In this document: in pieces, positions 17,937 to 25,013 of the stretch
Layout: every line of letters begins with the position of its first letter
How positions within the stretch are numbered: position 1 is the stretch's first letter
Origin: Paludibacteraceae bacterium
GTDB taxonomy: Bacteria > Bacteroidota > Bacteroidia > Bacteroidales > Paludibacteraceae
Reading direction: 5' to 3'
NCBI GenBank assembly: GCA_024405855.1
Contig: JAKSNZ010000002.1
Coordinates: 59,811 to 123,810, forward strand
DNA: 64,000 nucleotides
Program-made: the position numbers and the translations under genes
Notes under the pieces: generated by a model
What the model was told of the DNA's origin: nothing
The model's input: only the letters and a program-made list of their open reading frames with translations
Database searches by the model: none

Positions 17937-19143
17937 TTACAAGTTACCATCTGGCATTCGCCTGCTGCACGTAAGGGCAGCGGGCGATGTTTCTTATTGC
18001 GGGGCTATCATAAACACAGGTACGCGTGATGAGCGTTTTGAGGAAAGCGGCTATGCTCACCTTGTTGAGCATTTGATGTTCAAAGGAACATCAAAATACA
18101 CCTCCCGTCAGATAATCAGCCGCATAGAGGACATAGGCGGAGAGATAAACGCTTACACCACCAAGGAGGACACAACGGTGTATGCCGCTTTCCTCAAAAG
18201 GCACCTTGAACGCGTTTTCTCCCTTATTGCCAACATGGTGCTTGACTCCACCTTTAATCAAAAGTCAATAGACAAGGAGGTTGATGTTATCTTGGATGAA
18301 ATTGACAGTTACATAGATAATCCTGCAGAAATTATACTTGATGATTTTGAAGACCTTATTTTCAGTGGGAATCCGCTTGGCAGAAACATTCTTGGCGACA
18401 GAAAAACCCTGAAGTCTGTTACGCAAGAAAAAATACTAAATTTCTATAGACGCACCTACACCCCTGACCAGATTCTCTTTTTCATTATGGGAAACTACAC
18501 TAAGGAGAGGGTGCTTAATATGGCTGAAAAAGTGTTGGCATCGGTGCCTGTAGGGAAAAGAGATTATGAGAGGGAACCATTAAAAGAGTATTCTCCCGTA
18601 ATTAAAAAACTGCACAAAAAAACAAAACAGACACATCTTGTATTGGGCAATAGGTGCTATTCACTCTACGCTGAGGAACGTTTCAGTTTTGCACTTCTTA
18701 ACAACATTTTAGGGGGAGATTTCATGAGCAGTATACTGAATATGAAACTCAGGGAGAAGGAAGGTCTTGTATATGAGGTAGACTCCAATTACACAGCATA
18801 TTTTGAAACAGGAAATTGGAACATCTACTTTGGTTGCGATGACACAGACACTGAAAAAGTTCTGAAAATAGTAAAGGATGAGCTACAAAAACTCTCTGAC
18901 AAACCTATAAGCGCACATGAACTGAAACTTGCAAAACGCAGGTTGCTCTCATACCTTACTATATGCGGTGAAAACAAGGAGTCTTGGATATTGGGTACGG
19001 CAAAACAATTCCTCAACACAGGTAAGATAATGGATACTAAAGAGGTTGAAGAAAAAATAAATGCCGTTACCGCTACAGACATTCAGCGTTGTGCAAAAGA
19101 GGTTTTCAACCCTGAGAAACTGACAATACTTCAATACTGCTGA
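17923..19143 (+). CDS. M16 family zinc metallopeptidase
   Basis: Pitrilysin-family peptidase of 406 residues. The inverted zinc motif HLVEH is at residues 46-50, with the third zinc ligand expected in the EVDVILDEIDSY helix about 75 residues later. The second half shows the M16 C-terminal domain (FALLNNILGGDFMSSILNMKLREKEGLVYEVDSNY). The ATG at 17923 lies 14 bases inside the gldJ-like gene, and an ATG at 17887 would deepen the overlap without adding homology. The length matches bacterial one-domain-pair M16B peptidases. No signal peptide is visible, so it is probably cytoplasmic. The tight coupling to gldJ suggests joint expression; a functional link is inferred. Confidence 0.9.
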   Translation: MLKSDYKLPSGIRLLHVRAAGDVSYCGAIINTGTRDERFEESGYAHLVEHLMFKGTSKYTSRQIISRIEDIGGEINAYTTKEDTTVYAAFLKRHLERVFSLIANMVLDSTFNQKSIDKEVDVILDEIDSYIDNPAEIILDDFEDLIFSGNPLGRNILGDRKTLKSVTQEKILNFYRRTYTPDQILFFIMGNYTKERVLNMAEKVLASVPVGKRDYEREPLKEYSPVIKKLHKKTKQTHLVLGNRCYSLYAEERFSFALLNNILGGDFMSSILNMKLREKEGLVYEVDSNYTAYFETGNWNIYFGCDDTDTEKVLKIVKDELQKLSDKPISAHELKLAKRRLLSYLTICGENKESWILGTAKQFLNTGKIMDTKEVEEKINAVTATDIQRCAKEVFNPEKLTILQYC

Positions 19144-19155
19144 ACACTTCTGAAG

Positions 19156-19674
19156 TTACCAACCGTATGCCTCCCAGTCAAAATTATCCTCTTTTTTCTG
19201 TGGCATAATTTGCTTTTCAAAATGCACGGGAGCAACGTATGCGGTTTTGACCCTATAGCCGTCAAGAGAGCCGGCACGGAACATAGGAAGAGACTCCATT
19301 ACTCTTAACGCCTCTTCATCTTGCTCATTTGTAAGCGATTGCAGAATTTTGAAGGAACCGGGTTTTCCGCATCGGTCTATGACAAATTCAACAAGAACAT
19401 CGCCCGTTACAAGCAGACGGTTGCCGTTTTTGTCAAGTTCACCGCTATAGACTTCAACCACCTCTGTATTATTGTGAATAAAGAGAGCAAGTTCCACATC
19501 GCCACCTGGAAATTGGGCATCAATAAGACCTTTTGGATACTCACCGTAAGTGCCGCCATAGATGGGAGACGGTTCGTCATCAACGCAATCGCCGTACATG
19601 CCAACATACATCATGTAGTCAGTGGCAAATGACAGAGAAGGTAATAATAGTAGTAAAAATAGAATCCGTTTCAT
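19156..19674 (-). CDS. Secreted TonB C-terminal domain protein
   Basis: 172 residues with a cleavable signal (LFLLLLLPSLSFA). A TonB_C-type domain (residues about 88-155) reads GDVLVEFVIDRCGKPGSFK, then an ALRVMESLPMF helix and a final strand ending VAPVHF. It has neither a retained membrane anchor nor a proline-rich linker, so it cannot work as a classical energy transducer and may act as a periplasmic partner or adaptor. Its ATG lies 12 bases downstream of the LolC/E-like gene's stop, so they are probably one transcript. Convergent with the M16 peptidase. Confidence 0.75.
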   Translation of the reverse strand: MKRILFLLLLLPSLSFATDYMMYVGMYGDCVDDEPSPIYGGTYGEYPKGLIDAQFPGGDVELALFIHNNTEVVEVYSGELDKNGNRLLVTGDVLVEFVIDRCGKPGSFKILQSLTNEQDEEALRVMESLPMFRAGSLDGYRVKTAYVAPVHFEKQIMPQKKEDNFDWEAYGW

Positions 19675-19686
19675 AATTTGTTAATC

Positions 19687-20880
19687 TTAACTTTTAACTG
19701 AAATATACGACGCTGCAATTCCAAGTAAGGATACAGTAATGAATATAATTAAAATATCGGTAAACCTTACGTCAATAGGGTAGGCGTTAACAATGTAACT
19801 TCCTCCTGAACCCATAGAAATAAGCCCAAATTCCGCTTGTAACCAGCATAATATAAGCCCTAAGACTATGCCTGCCAAAACCCCAATGACGGATATCAGG
19901 CTCCCTTCCCAAATGAAAATCCTTCTTACATCATTTTGCCTCATGCCCAAATTTCCAAGCGTTACGGCATCGTCAGTCTTTTCAATAATAAGCATTGAAA
20001 GTGAGCCTATTATATTAAATGCCGCAATCATAATTATAAATGTAAGAATTAGATAAGTTATCCATTTCTCAACTGACATCATTCTATAGAAATCCTCCTG
20101 TTGTCTGTATCGGTCAAGCACTGCAAATGAACTTCCAAGTTCCGCCTCAGCCTCTTTTATAAACTGTTTCTCATTAACTCCGTTTTTTAATCTCAAATCC
20201 ACCGATGTAACCTCATTCTCATAGTCGAACAAGGAGCGGGCAACATCTATCGATACAATAATCAGTGAGTTGTCATACTTTTCCTGCCTTACTAAAAAAC
20301 TGCCTGATGAAAACACCATCTCCTCTCTGAATGATTGGTCAGGGCGTATGGTTGAGATTTTTCCCTCCCGTTTTGGAGCGTAAAGCATAATGGGGTCAGC
20401 GTAAAACACTCCGCAACCTATCATATTTGCCAATGCACCGCCTGTAACAGCCATGCGGAAATTACCTTCCTTCAACTTGAAACTGCCGTTAATCATAATT
20501 GAAGATATGTTTGTAAGGGTATCGTAGTTTTCATCTACCCCTTTTACCGTTACAGGAATCTGCTTGTCCTTAAACTTAAGCAGTGCATTTTCCTGAACCA
20601 CAAAACTATAGCATTCAACTTCCTCTTTTGATATTATTTTAGTAACGCTGTCAGGGTTAAATCGTTTCCCTTCCGATGCCGATATTCTTATTTGTGGGTC
20701 AAAATTGCTGAACAGCTCCTCTATAACTCCCTGAAAACCATTATATACTGACAAAACGCAAACCAATGCCATAGTACCCACCGCCACACCGCATGCAGAT
20801 ATCAGAGACACAATGTTTATAGCACTGTGGCTCTTCTTTGAAAAAAGGTATCGGGAGGCTATTTTAAGTGAAATGTTCAT
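19687..20880 (-). CDS. ABC transporter permease, LolC/LolE (FtsX) family
   Basis: 397-residue permease. The N-terminus SLKIASRYLFSKKSHSAINIVSLIS with a first membrane helix (about 20-45) is typical of LolC/E, followed by a large periplasmic domain and three C-terminal membrane helices (about 270-290, 315-345, 365-390). Members extract lipoproteins from the inner membrane together with LolD; no ATPase gene is adjacent. It is in line with rbfA and the O-methyltransferase upstream on the same strand, with a short palindromic repeat between rbfA and this gene. Confidence 0.85.
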   Translation of the reverse strand: MNISLKIASRYLFSKKSHSAINIVSLISACGVAVGTMALVCVLSVYNGFQGVIEELFSNFDPQIRISASEGKRFNPDSVTKIISKEEVECYSFVVQENALLKFKDKQIPVTVKGVDENYDTLTNISSIMINGSFKLKEGNFRMAVTGGALANMIGCGVFYADPIMLYAPKREGKISTIRPDQSFREEMVFSSGSFLVRQEKYDNSLIIVSIDVARSLFDYENEVTSVDLRLKNGVNEKQFIKEAEAELGSSFAVLDRYRQQEDFYRMMSVEKWITYLILTFIIMIAAFNIIGSLSMLIIEKTDDAVTLGNLGMRQNDVRRIFIWEGSLISVIGVLAGIVLGLILCWLQAEFGLISMGSGGSYIVNAYPIDVRFTDILIIFITVSLLGIAASYISVKS

Positions 20881-20907
20881 TATATATTAGTGGACAATGA
20901 CCTAATC

Positions 20908-20935
20908 CGTCATCTCGAGCGAAGCGAGAGATCTT
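20908..20935. repeat. Short palindromic intergenic repeat (REP-like)
   Basis: A GTCATCTCGAGCGAAGCGAG block with a TCTCG/CGAGA stem (20913-20917 with 20925-20929), abutting the rbfA stop codon. This word and its variants recur between genes in many Bacteroidota. A partial heptamer-like GTGGACAATG precedes it at 20890-20899. Confidence 0.55.
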
Positions 20936-21271
20936 TTAACTTTTTAGTAACTTATCAATATTATCAATGTAATCAAGTGAATCATCTTTGTAGAAAGTGA
21001 GCGTAGGTACAGTTCGCAGTTGGAATCTGGTGCGAGCCGCCAAATCATGACGTATGCTCACCGTCTTTGAGTTGATAAAGTCAAGCAGTTCCTGACATTT
21101 TTCAGAAGGGAAAATGCTAAGATAGATTTTTGCCACACTTAAGTCAGGACTTACCCTTACAATTGTAGTTGTAATCAATGTTCCCGGCATCTGACGTGTC
21201 ATACCTAAAAAAATCTCACTGATTTCCTTTTGTATAAGTCTTGCAATTTTATTTTGTCTTGTAGTCTCCAT
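20936..21271 (-). CDS. rbfA: Ribosome-binding factor A
   Basis: 111 residues, the usual RbfA length. The protein helps mature the 16S rRNA 5' end of the 30S subunit. Recognisable blocks are RQNKIARLIQKEISEIF, VRVSPDLSVAKIYLSIFP, RHDLAARTRFQLRTVPTLTF and the C-terminal DSLDYIDNIDKLL. The ATG at 21271 comes two bases after the upstream O-methyltransferase stop and replaces a TTG start at 21277. In Bacteroidales rbfA commonly precedes a LolC/E-type permease gene, as it does here. Confidence 0.93.
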   Translation of the reverse strand: METTRQNKIARLIQKEISEIFLGMTRQMPGTLITTTIVRVSPDLSVAKIYLSIFPSEKCQELLDFINSKTVSIRHDLAARTRFQLRTVPTLTFYKDDSLDYIDNIDKLLKS

Positions 21272-21273
21272 AA

Positions 21274-21900
21274 TCAACGTTTCCTCATTATTGTTAAACC
21301 ATCACGCAAAGGTAAAATAAATCTGTCAATTCTTTCATCTTTTGCTATATAATCATTAAAGGCAATAAGACCTTTTGTCTGATAGTCATTACTTTCAGGT
21401 GTCTGTATAACCTTGCCTGCCCAAAGAGTGTTGTCTGCCAATATGAATCCGTTTTTCCTTACCTTTGGCAACACACATTCAAAGTATTCTATATAGTCTC
21501 TCTTGTTCCCGTCAATAAAAACAAGGTCAAACACCTCATTCATATCAGGAATAAGTTTTACGGCATCTCCTATTCTGAAATCAATTTTTGAGGCATACGG
21601 GCTTTGAGAAATATATTCTCTTGCCATATCCTCTATCTCATCATCAATGTCCAAAGTTATTATTTTGCCGTTATCGGTAAGTCCTTCTGCCAAACACATT
21701 GCTGAATAGCCTACGTATGTGCCAATCTCCAAAATCCGTTCAGGTCTTATCATCCATGACAGTGCACTAAGCAGTCTGCCCTGAATGTGACCGCTTACCA
21801 TACGTGGATGCAGTAACTTTACATTAGCCTCCCTGTCAAGTCTTGCCAGTAATTCAGATTCAGGCTCAGAGTGTTGCAGTATGTATTCTTCCAGTTCCAT
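21274..21900 (-). CDS. Class I SAM-dependent O-methyltransferase (family 3)
   Basis: 208 residues. The SAM-binding motif ERILEIGTYVGYSAMCLAEG lies near residue 55, followed by ITLDIDDEIEDMA and the metal-site strand VFDLVFIDGNKRDYIEYF, then GFILADNTLWAGKV. This is the catechol O-methyltransferase-like family 3 pattern. The natural acceptor in bacteria is mostly unknown. A promoter stands upstream at 21914-21945 and rbfA follows with a two-base gap. Confidence 0.88.
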   Translation of the reverse strand: MELEEYILQHSEPESELLARLDREANVKLLHPRMVSGHIQGRLLSALSWMIRPERILEIGTYVGYSAMCLAEGLTDNGKIITLDIDDEIEDMAREYISQSPYASKIDFRIGDAVKLIPDMNEVFDLVFIDGNKRDYIEYFECVLPKVRKNGFILADNTLWAGKVIQTPESNDYQTKGLIAFNDYIAKDERIDRFILPLRDGLTIMRKR

Positions 21901-21913
21901 AATCTTTGTACTG

Positions 21914-21945
21914 CAAAATTAATGATAAATTAAAAACATAACAAA
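21914..21945 (-). promoter_or_regulatory. Promoter of the O-methyltransferase-rbfA-permease transcript
   Basis: Minus-strand TAATTTTG (21914-21921) with TTTG (21942-21945) 20 bases upstream: full Bacteroidota consensus at ideal spacing. Confidence 0.7.
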
Positions 21946-21984
21946 ATTTTTTGAATTGGCGTTCAAAGTTTCAGATTTTTTATA

Positions 21985-21992
21985 TAATTTTG
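21985..21992 (+). promoter_or_regulatory. Promoter -7 element for tRNA-Leu
   Basis: TAATTTTG fits TAnnTTTG and lies 22 bases before the mature tRNA 5' end. Confidence 0.55.
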
Positions 21993-22013
21993 CAGTGCAT
22001 TTCAGATGCCTCT

Positions 22014-22318
22014 GCCCGAGTGGTGGAATGGTAGACACGAAGGACTTTGAAATTGTTATGGTTTATTAAACCAAGGTAAAGAGTGCTTAAGGAGAAATCC
22101 TTAATGTAGAAGTGGGCTAATTCGGTGAATGTTGCAGCCGTATAAATGCAAAGAACGCCGAGCTAAGTGGAATTAATGATTCCTAAATGTGTAGAGACTA
22201 TATACCCACAACCTAAGTTCCATGTGAATAAGGTTAAGACATAGTCCAAGCAAACAGAAGTTTGTATGAAAATCCTTTGGCCATTGCGGCTGTGCGGGTT
22301 CAAGTCCCGCCTCGGGTA
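22014..22318 (+). tRNA. tRNA-Leu(UAA), interrupted by a group I intron
   Basis: Exons 22014-22047 (34 nt) and 22269-22318 (50 nt) join into an 84-nt class II tRNA. The acceptor GCCCGAG pairs with CTCGGGT (first pair G-U) and the discriminator is A. The D-arm holds GTGGAATGGTAGACAC. The anticodon stem AAGGA pairs with TCCTT around the loop CTTAAAA (anticodon UAA). A long variable arm with GCC/GGC is present, and the T-arm is GCGGG-TTCAAGT-CCCGC. CCA is not encoded. Without removing 221 nt the anticodon arm cannot form. The break falls between anticodon positions 34 and 35, the same place as in the classical cyanobacterial and plastid tRNA-Leu(UAA) introns. Confidence 0.93.
22048..22268 (+). 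ncRNA. Group I self-splicing intron in tRNA-Leu(UAA)
   Basis: 221 nt with no ORF. A full fold can be drawn. P1: exon ACTT (22044-22047) with GAGT (22081-22084), giving the required U-G wobble at the 5' splice site and capped by hairpin 22059-22073. P2: TTAAGGA/TCCTTAA (22087-22104) with a GAAA loop. P3: GTGGG (22112-22116) with CCCAC (22205-22209). P4: TCGG (22122-22125) with CCGA (22158-22161). P5: TTGCA/TGCAA (22132-22151). P6: GGAAT/ATTCC (22169-22183). P7: GACTAT (22196-22201) with ATAGTC (22241-22246). P8: AACCT/AGGTT (22210-22235). P9: CAAAC/GTTTG (22251-22264). The last intron base is G (22268). The GAGACTAT and AAGACATAGTCC strings are the usual group I S-type core. Confidence 0.92.
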
Positions 22319-22322
22319 CGGA

Positions 22323-22357
22323 AATGACTGATAATTATTTAATTATCGGTCATTTTT
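22323..22357 (+). terminator. Terminator of tRNA-Leu
   Basis: 14-bp stem with one G-T pair (22323-22336 with 22341-22354) and a run of T. A homologous hairpin with compensating stem changes stands at 24933-24969. Confidence 0.85.
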
Positions 22358-22369
22358 TTGTGATTTTTA

Positions 22370-22401
22370 TTTGTATATGTGCTATATTTTTTGTAAATTT
22401 G
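22370..22401 (+). promoter_or_regulatory. Promoter of the HNH endonuclease gene
   Basis: TTTG (22370-22373), 20 bases, TAAATTTG (22394-22401). The predicted transcription start falls at or next to the ATG at 22405, so the mRNA may be leaderless. The same promoter recurs unchanged at 24979-25010. Confidence 0.7.
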
Positions 22402-22404
22402 AGT

Positions 22405-22878
22405 ATGAAAAAACGGTGGACAGATAATCAATTTATTTTGGCGGTCAAAAACAGTTTCTCTTATGCTCAAGTTATAAAGAAATTGGGGTTGAAGGTTGCA
22501 GGGAGTAATTATGAAACAGTGAAACATAAAATTAAGGAATTGCATTTAGATACAAGTCATTTTACTGGTCAGGGTTGGAACTGCGGCGAGAATTTTACTC
22601 CATTAAGAGAGGCACGCTCTTTAGCAGAGATATTAGTTGAACATTCCACTTTTATAAATGCAAATCATTTAAAGGAACGTTTGCTTAAGGAGGGTGTAAA
22701 AGAATATAAATGTGAATGCTGTGGTAATACTGAATGGTTGGGGACTCCTATAGCATTGGAATTACATCATGTAAATGGTGTGCGAGATGACCAAAGATTG
22801 GAAAATCTGCAACTGTTATGTCCTAATTGTCATGCTTGCACTAAGAACTATCGTGGCAAAAATAAGAGTAAACGATAG
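22405..22878 (+). CDS. Free-standing HNH endonuclease with N-terminal DNA-binding domain
   Basis: 157 residues. The N-terminal half (RWTDNQFILAVKNSFSYAQV, then IKKLGL and NYETVKHKIKELHLDTSHF) is the helix-turn-helix-like segment found in phage-type and homing-type HNH proteins. The C-terminal half is the HNH domain: CECCG, then LELHHVNG, RLENLQLLCPNCH and a final C-T-K-N-Y-R-G-K. The ATG at 22405 is preferred because the promoter -7 element ends at 22401; a further upstream frame from 22324 runs through the terminator and promoter. It follows the intron-bearing tRNA-Leu directly and may be a mobile endonuclease tied to that intron or to the neighbouring restriction island; neither is proved. 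A truncated second copy lies at 25014-25158. Confidence 0.88.
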   Translation: MKKRWTDNQFILAVKNSFSYAQVIKKLGLKVAGSNYETVKHKIKELHLDTSHFTGQGWNCGENFTPLREARSLAEILVEHSTFINANHLKERLLKEGVKEYKCECCGNTEWLGTPIALELHHVNGVRDDQRLENLQLLCPNCHACTKNYRGKNKSKR

Positions 22879-22956
22879 ATTGGTAAAAATTTACACATAT
22901 TTTTAATACTTTTACACTTAATGCTTAATTTTATTTACTTTATAAGACTATATAAT

Positions 22957-22987
22957 TTTGATGTTTAGTTTAAAAGGACTATATTTG
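22957..22987 (+). promoter_or_regulatory. Promoter of the DNA methyltransferase gene
   Basis: TTTG (22957-22960), 19 bases, TATATTTG (22980-22987); ATG follows at 23008. Confidence 0.7.
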
Positions 22988-23007
22988 CGTAATACTGTAA
23001 GTTTAAA

Positions 23008-23820
23008 ATGGAAAATATGAAACAGGAGAAAATAGGTGACTTTGCTATAAATGAAATTTATAATATAGATTGTTTAGATGGTATGCACAAAATGCCTGAT
23101 AATTGTGTTGATCTTGTTGTTACTTCTCCGCCTTATGATAATTTAAGAGATTATAATGGATTTTGTTTTGATTTTCAAAATATTGCAAAAGAGTTGTATC
23201 GGGTTATGAAACCAACTGGTGTTGTCGTATGGGTTGTTGGTGATAAAATTGTAAAGGGAGATAAGTCTCTGACTAGTTTTAAACAGTGTATTTTCTTTCA
23301 AGAGATTGGTTTTAAAGTTCATGATATTATGATATATAAGAAAAAGAATACTCCGTTTATGCGTTCTAATGCTTATACAAACTGCTTTGAATTTATGTTT
23401 ATTCTTGTTAAAGAGAGAGTTGCGACCTTTAATCCGCTAAAAACGAAAACAGTAAGAACAGGAGACGAGATGTTGGTTTATAATAAAAAATCTGATGGTG
23501 TAAACAAAAAGATAATGGGTCACCTGAATGAGAGCAAAACTCTTACAAATATATGGGAATATGCTGTTGGTTTAGGTGGCTCTACCAGAGATAAAATAGC
23601 TTTTAAACATCCTGCCATTTTCCCTGAGAAATTGGCTAGTGATCATATTACTTCTTGGAGTAACGAAGGAGACTTGATTTTTGATCCTTTTGCTGGATCA
23701 GGTACAACTTGCAAAATGTCAAAACTTCTTAATAGAAAATATCTTGGGTTTGAGATTTCAAAAGAGTACACAGATATTGCAAGGCGGAGAATCTCTGATT
23801 TGGGTGAGTTATTGCTCTAA
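23008..23820 (+). CDS. Type II DNA methyltransferase, beta class
   Basis: 270 residues. The catalytic motif is VVTSPPYDNL near residue 44; the SPPY form points to N4-cytosine (less often N6-adenine) methylation. The SAM-binding motif DPFAGSGTTCKMS comes near the C-terminus, giving the catalytic-TRD-SAM order of the beta class. HPAIFPEKLASDHI precedes it as usual. The recognition site cannot be read from sequence. An alternative ATG lies three codons inside. The gene converges with, and overlaps by 12 bases at their 3' ends, a nuclease gene, so the pair plus the XRE gene forms a compact restriction-modification system. Base composition is clearly more AT-rich than the surrounding core genes. 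Confidence 0.9.
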   Translation: MENMKQEKIGDFAINEIYNIDCLDGMHKMPDNCVDLVVTSPPYDNLRDYNGFCFDFQNIAKELYRVMKPTGVVVWVVGDKIVKGDKSLTSFKQCIFFQEIGFKVHDIMIYKKKNTPFMRSNAYTNCFEFMFILVKERVATFNPLKTKTVRTGDEMLVYNKKSDGVNKKIMGHLNESKTLTNIWEYAVGLGGSTRDKIAFKHPAIFPEKLASDHITSWSNEGDLIFDPFAGSGTTCKMSKLLNRKYLGFEISKEYTDIARRRISDLGELLL

Positions 23821-24459
23821 AAAATTTTGAATATAAGTTGCAATCTTCTTAATCATTTCTGGATCATCTTGAAATCTTCCAATACCTGTATTGCAACTAT
23901 CACATATCCATGCTCTTGCTTTGCCAGTTCTATGATCGTGATCAATGACAATATTGCAGGTTACTCCTGGTATAGAGCGCTTGTGGCAGATGGGGCATTC
24001 AAACAACTCGTAATCTTGTGGTTTTATTGCCTCCATTCTCCTTTTCTCAGATGTAGGCATATTTCTGCCGTTTATTGATACCCTGCAATTTTTGCAAGAT
24101 GGACGTGTTGTTTGTCGGCCATACTTATCGTTTTGGTTGTATTCAAAGTCAGTTGATTGACATTTTATTTGATGACAGATATTACATATTTTGTATTTGT
24201 ATGGAGGTTTGTCTGTTTCAGTTGGTTTCCCTGTCTTATAGATATCAATAACAATAAGATTGTTATTTTCCATTTGTACTTGTTTGCCTTTCCCTATAAA
24301 ATATATGCTACTTAGTTCGTTATTTATGGATTTTACGACACCAACACTGCATGGGACAATGTCATCGAATAGAATTTTATTAACAACGAAGTCATTAACG
24401 GCTATTTCCTTGTTAATTTTTGGGAATAATGGATCGTTTAATATTTCAGATGTAGTCAT
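23809..24459 (-). CDS. Endonuclease VII-like (beta-beta-alpha-metal) nuclease, probable cognate restriction enzyme
   Basis: 216 residues. The C-terminal domain carries CPICHKR, the nuclease core VIDHDHRTGKARAWICDSCN and GIGRFQDD, matching the recombination endonuclease VII family. A second zinc-like site is upstream (CNICHQIKC and CKNC). The first about 90 residues form a predicted beta-rich domain without clear homology. Hpy99I is a known restriction enzyme built on this nuclease fold. Position supports restriction: it converges with a methyltransferase and sits two bases downstream of a C-protein-like regulator. The recognition sequence and restriction activity are inferred. Confidence 0.8.
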   Translation of the reverse strand: MTTSEILNDPLFPKINKEIAVNDFVVNKILFDDIVPCSVGVVKSINNELSSIYFIGKGKQVQMENNNLIVIDIYKTGKPTETDKPPYKYKICNICHQIKCQSTDFEYNQNDKYGRQTTRPSCKNCRVSINGRNMPTSEKRRMEAIKPQDYELFECPICHKRSIPGVTCNIVIDHDHRTGKARAWICDSCNTGIGRFQDDPEMIKKIATYIQNFLEQ

Positions 24460-24461
24460 AG

Positions 24462-24677
24462 TTATATTTTTTCACATAGTATGGAAATTGAAATGTTCAA
24501 CCCTTGTGATATCTTTTGAATTGTTTCGATTGTCGGAGATTTTTCACCCCTTTCTATTGCTCCGACATATGTACGATGTAATCCACACTGAAAAGCTAAT
24601 TCTTCCTGTGATAAACCTTGTTTTTTGCGGATTTCTGCAATTCGCTTACCAAATGCTATGTTAATGGCACTTTGCAT
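24462..24677 (-). CDS. XRE-family controller (C protein) of the restriction-modification system
   Basis: 71 residues, the size of restriction-modification controller proteins. The helix-turn-helix reads FGKRIAEIRKKQGLSQEEL, then CGLHRTYVGAIERGEKSPTIE and a C-terminal dimer helix. It is followed at a two-base gap by the nuclease gene, the usual C-R order. The ATG at 24677 is preferred: the upstream frame to 24731 would begin before the promoter. It probably delays nuclease expression after entry into a new host by autoregulation. Confidence 0.85.
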   Translation of the reverse strand: MQSAINIAFGKRIAEIRKKQGLSQEELAFQCGLHRTYVGAIERGEKSPTIETIQKISQGLNISISILCEKI

Positions 24678-24714
24678 ATAATGCAAAAATAAACTAAAAA
24701 GACATTTTGTGCAA
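24673..24714 (-). promoter_or_regulatory. Promoter and possible operator of the controller gene
   Basis: Minus-strand TATTTTTG (24684-24691) with GTTG (24712-24715) 20 bases upstream. The inverted repeat TGCAT-nnn-ATGCA (24673-24685) covers the start codon and the edge of the -7 element and is a candidate C-protein operator. The predicted start site leaves almost no leader. From here to about 24930 the sequence is AT-rich and shows nothing else I can support. Confidence 0.5.
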
Positions 24715-24932
24715 CACTCTAAAGATAGCAAATATCAGAATATATGGTTTCTAAGCAATGTTTTATTATTTCGTTTAGGAGATTATTTTTTACTTTTACG
24801 ACATTTTTTAAAATTCTTTCAAATACACTGTTGTTTGTCATATAAATGTCTCAAAAACCATAGTCGTAGTTTTCTCAAATCTCCAAGTCAGATAGATGTT
24901 GGTTAGATTTTTATTCCACTTCTGACAATGGA

Positions 24933-24969
24933 AAATCGCTGATAATTTACAGATTATTAGCGATTTTTT
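24933..24969 (+). terminator. Second copy of the tRNA-Leu-type terminator
   Basis: 14-bp stem (24933-24946 with 24953-24966, one G-T pair) and T-run. The GGAAA start and CTGATAATT core match the terminator at 22323, while the lower stem differs on both sides in a compensating way (TGA/TCA against TCG/CGA). Confidence 0.8.
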
Positions 24970-25013
24970 TATTTTTTATTTGTATATGTGCTATATTTTT
25001 TGTAAATTTGAGT

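Noticed and set aside
22014..22318. Two separate tRNA fragments or a tRNA pseudogene
   Set aside because: The exons join to a flawless tRNA-Leu(UAA) and the insert has all group I helices with correct splice-site bases.
22324..22404. Longer HNH protein starting at 22324
   Set aside because: The extra 27 codons are read through the tRNA terminator and the promoter; the repeat copy at 24970 shares the promoter and the ATG at 25014 but not that frame.
24732..24930. Small ORF on the plus strand around 24709-24906
   Set aside because: It overlaps the promoter of the controller gene, has no recognisable start signal or homology, and its composition is that of AT-rich spacer.
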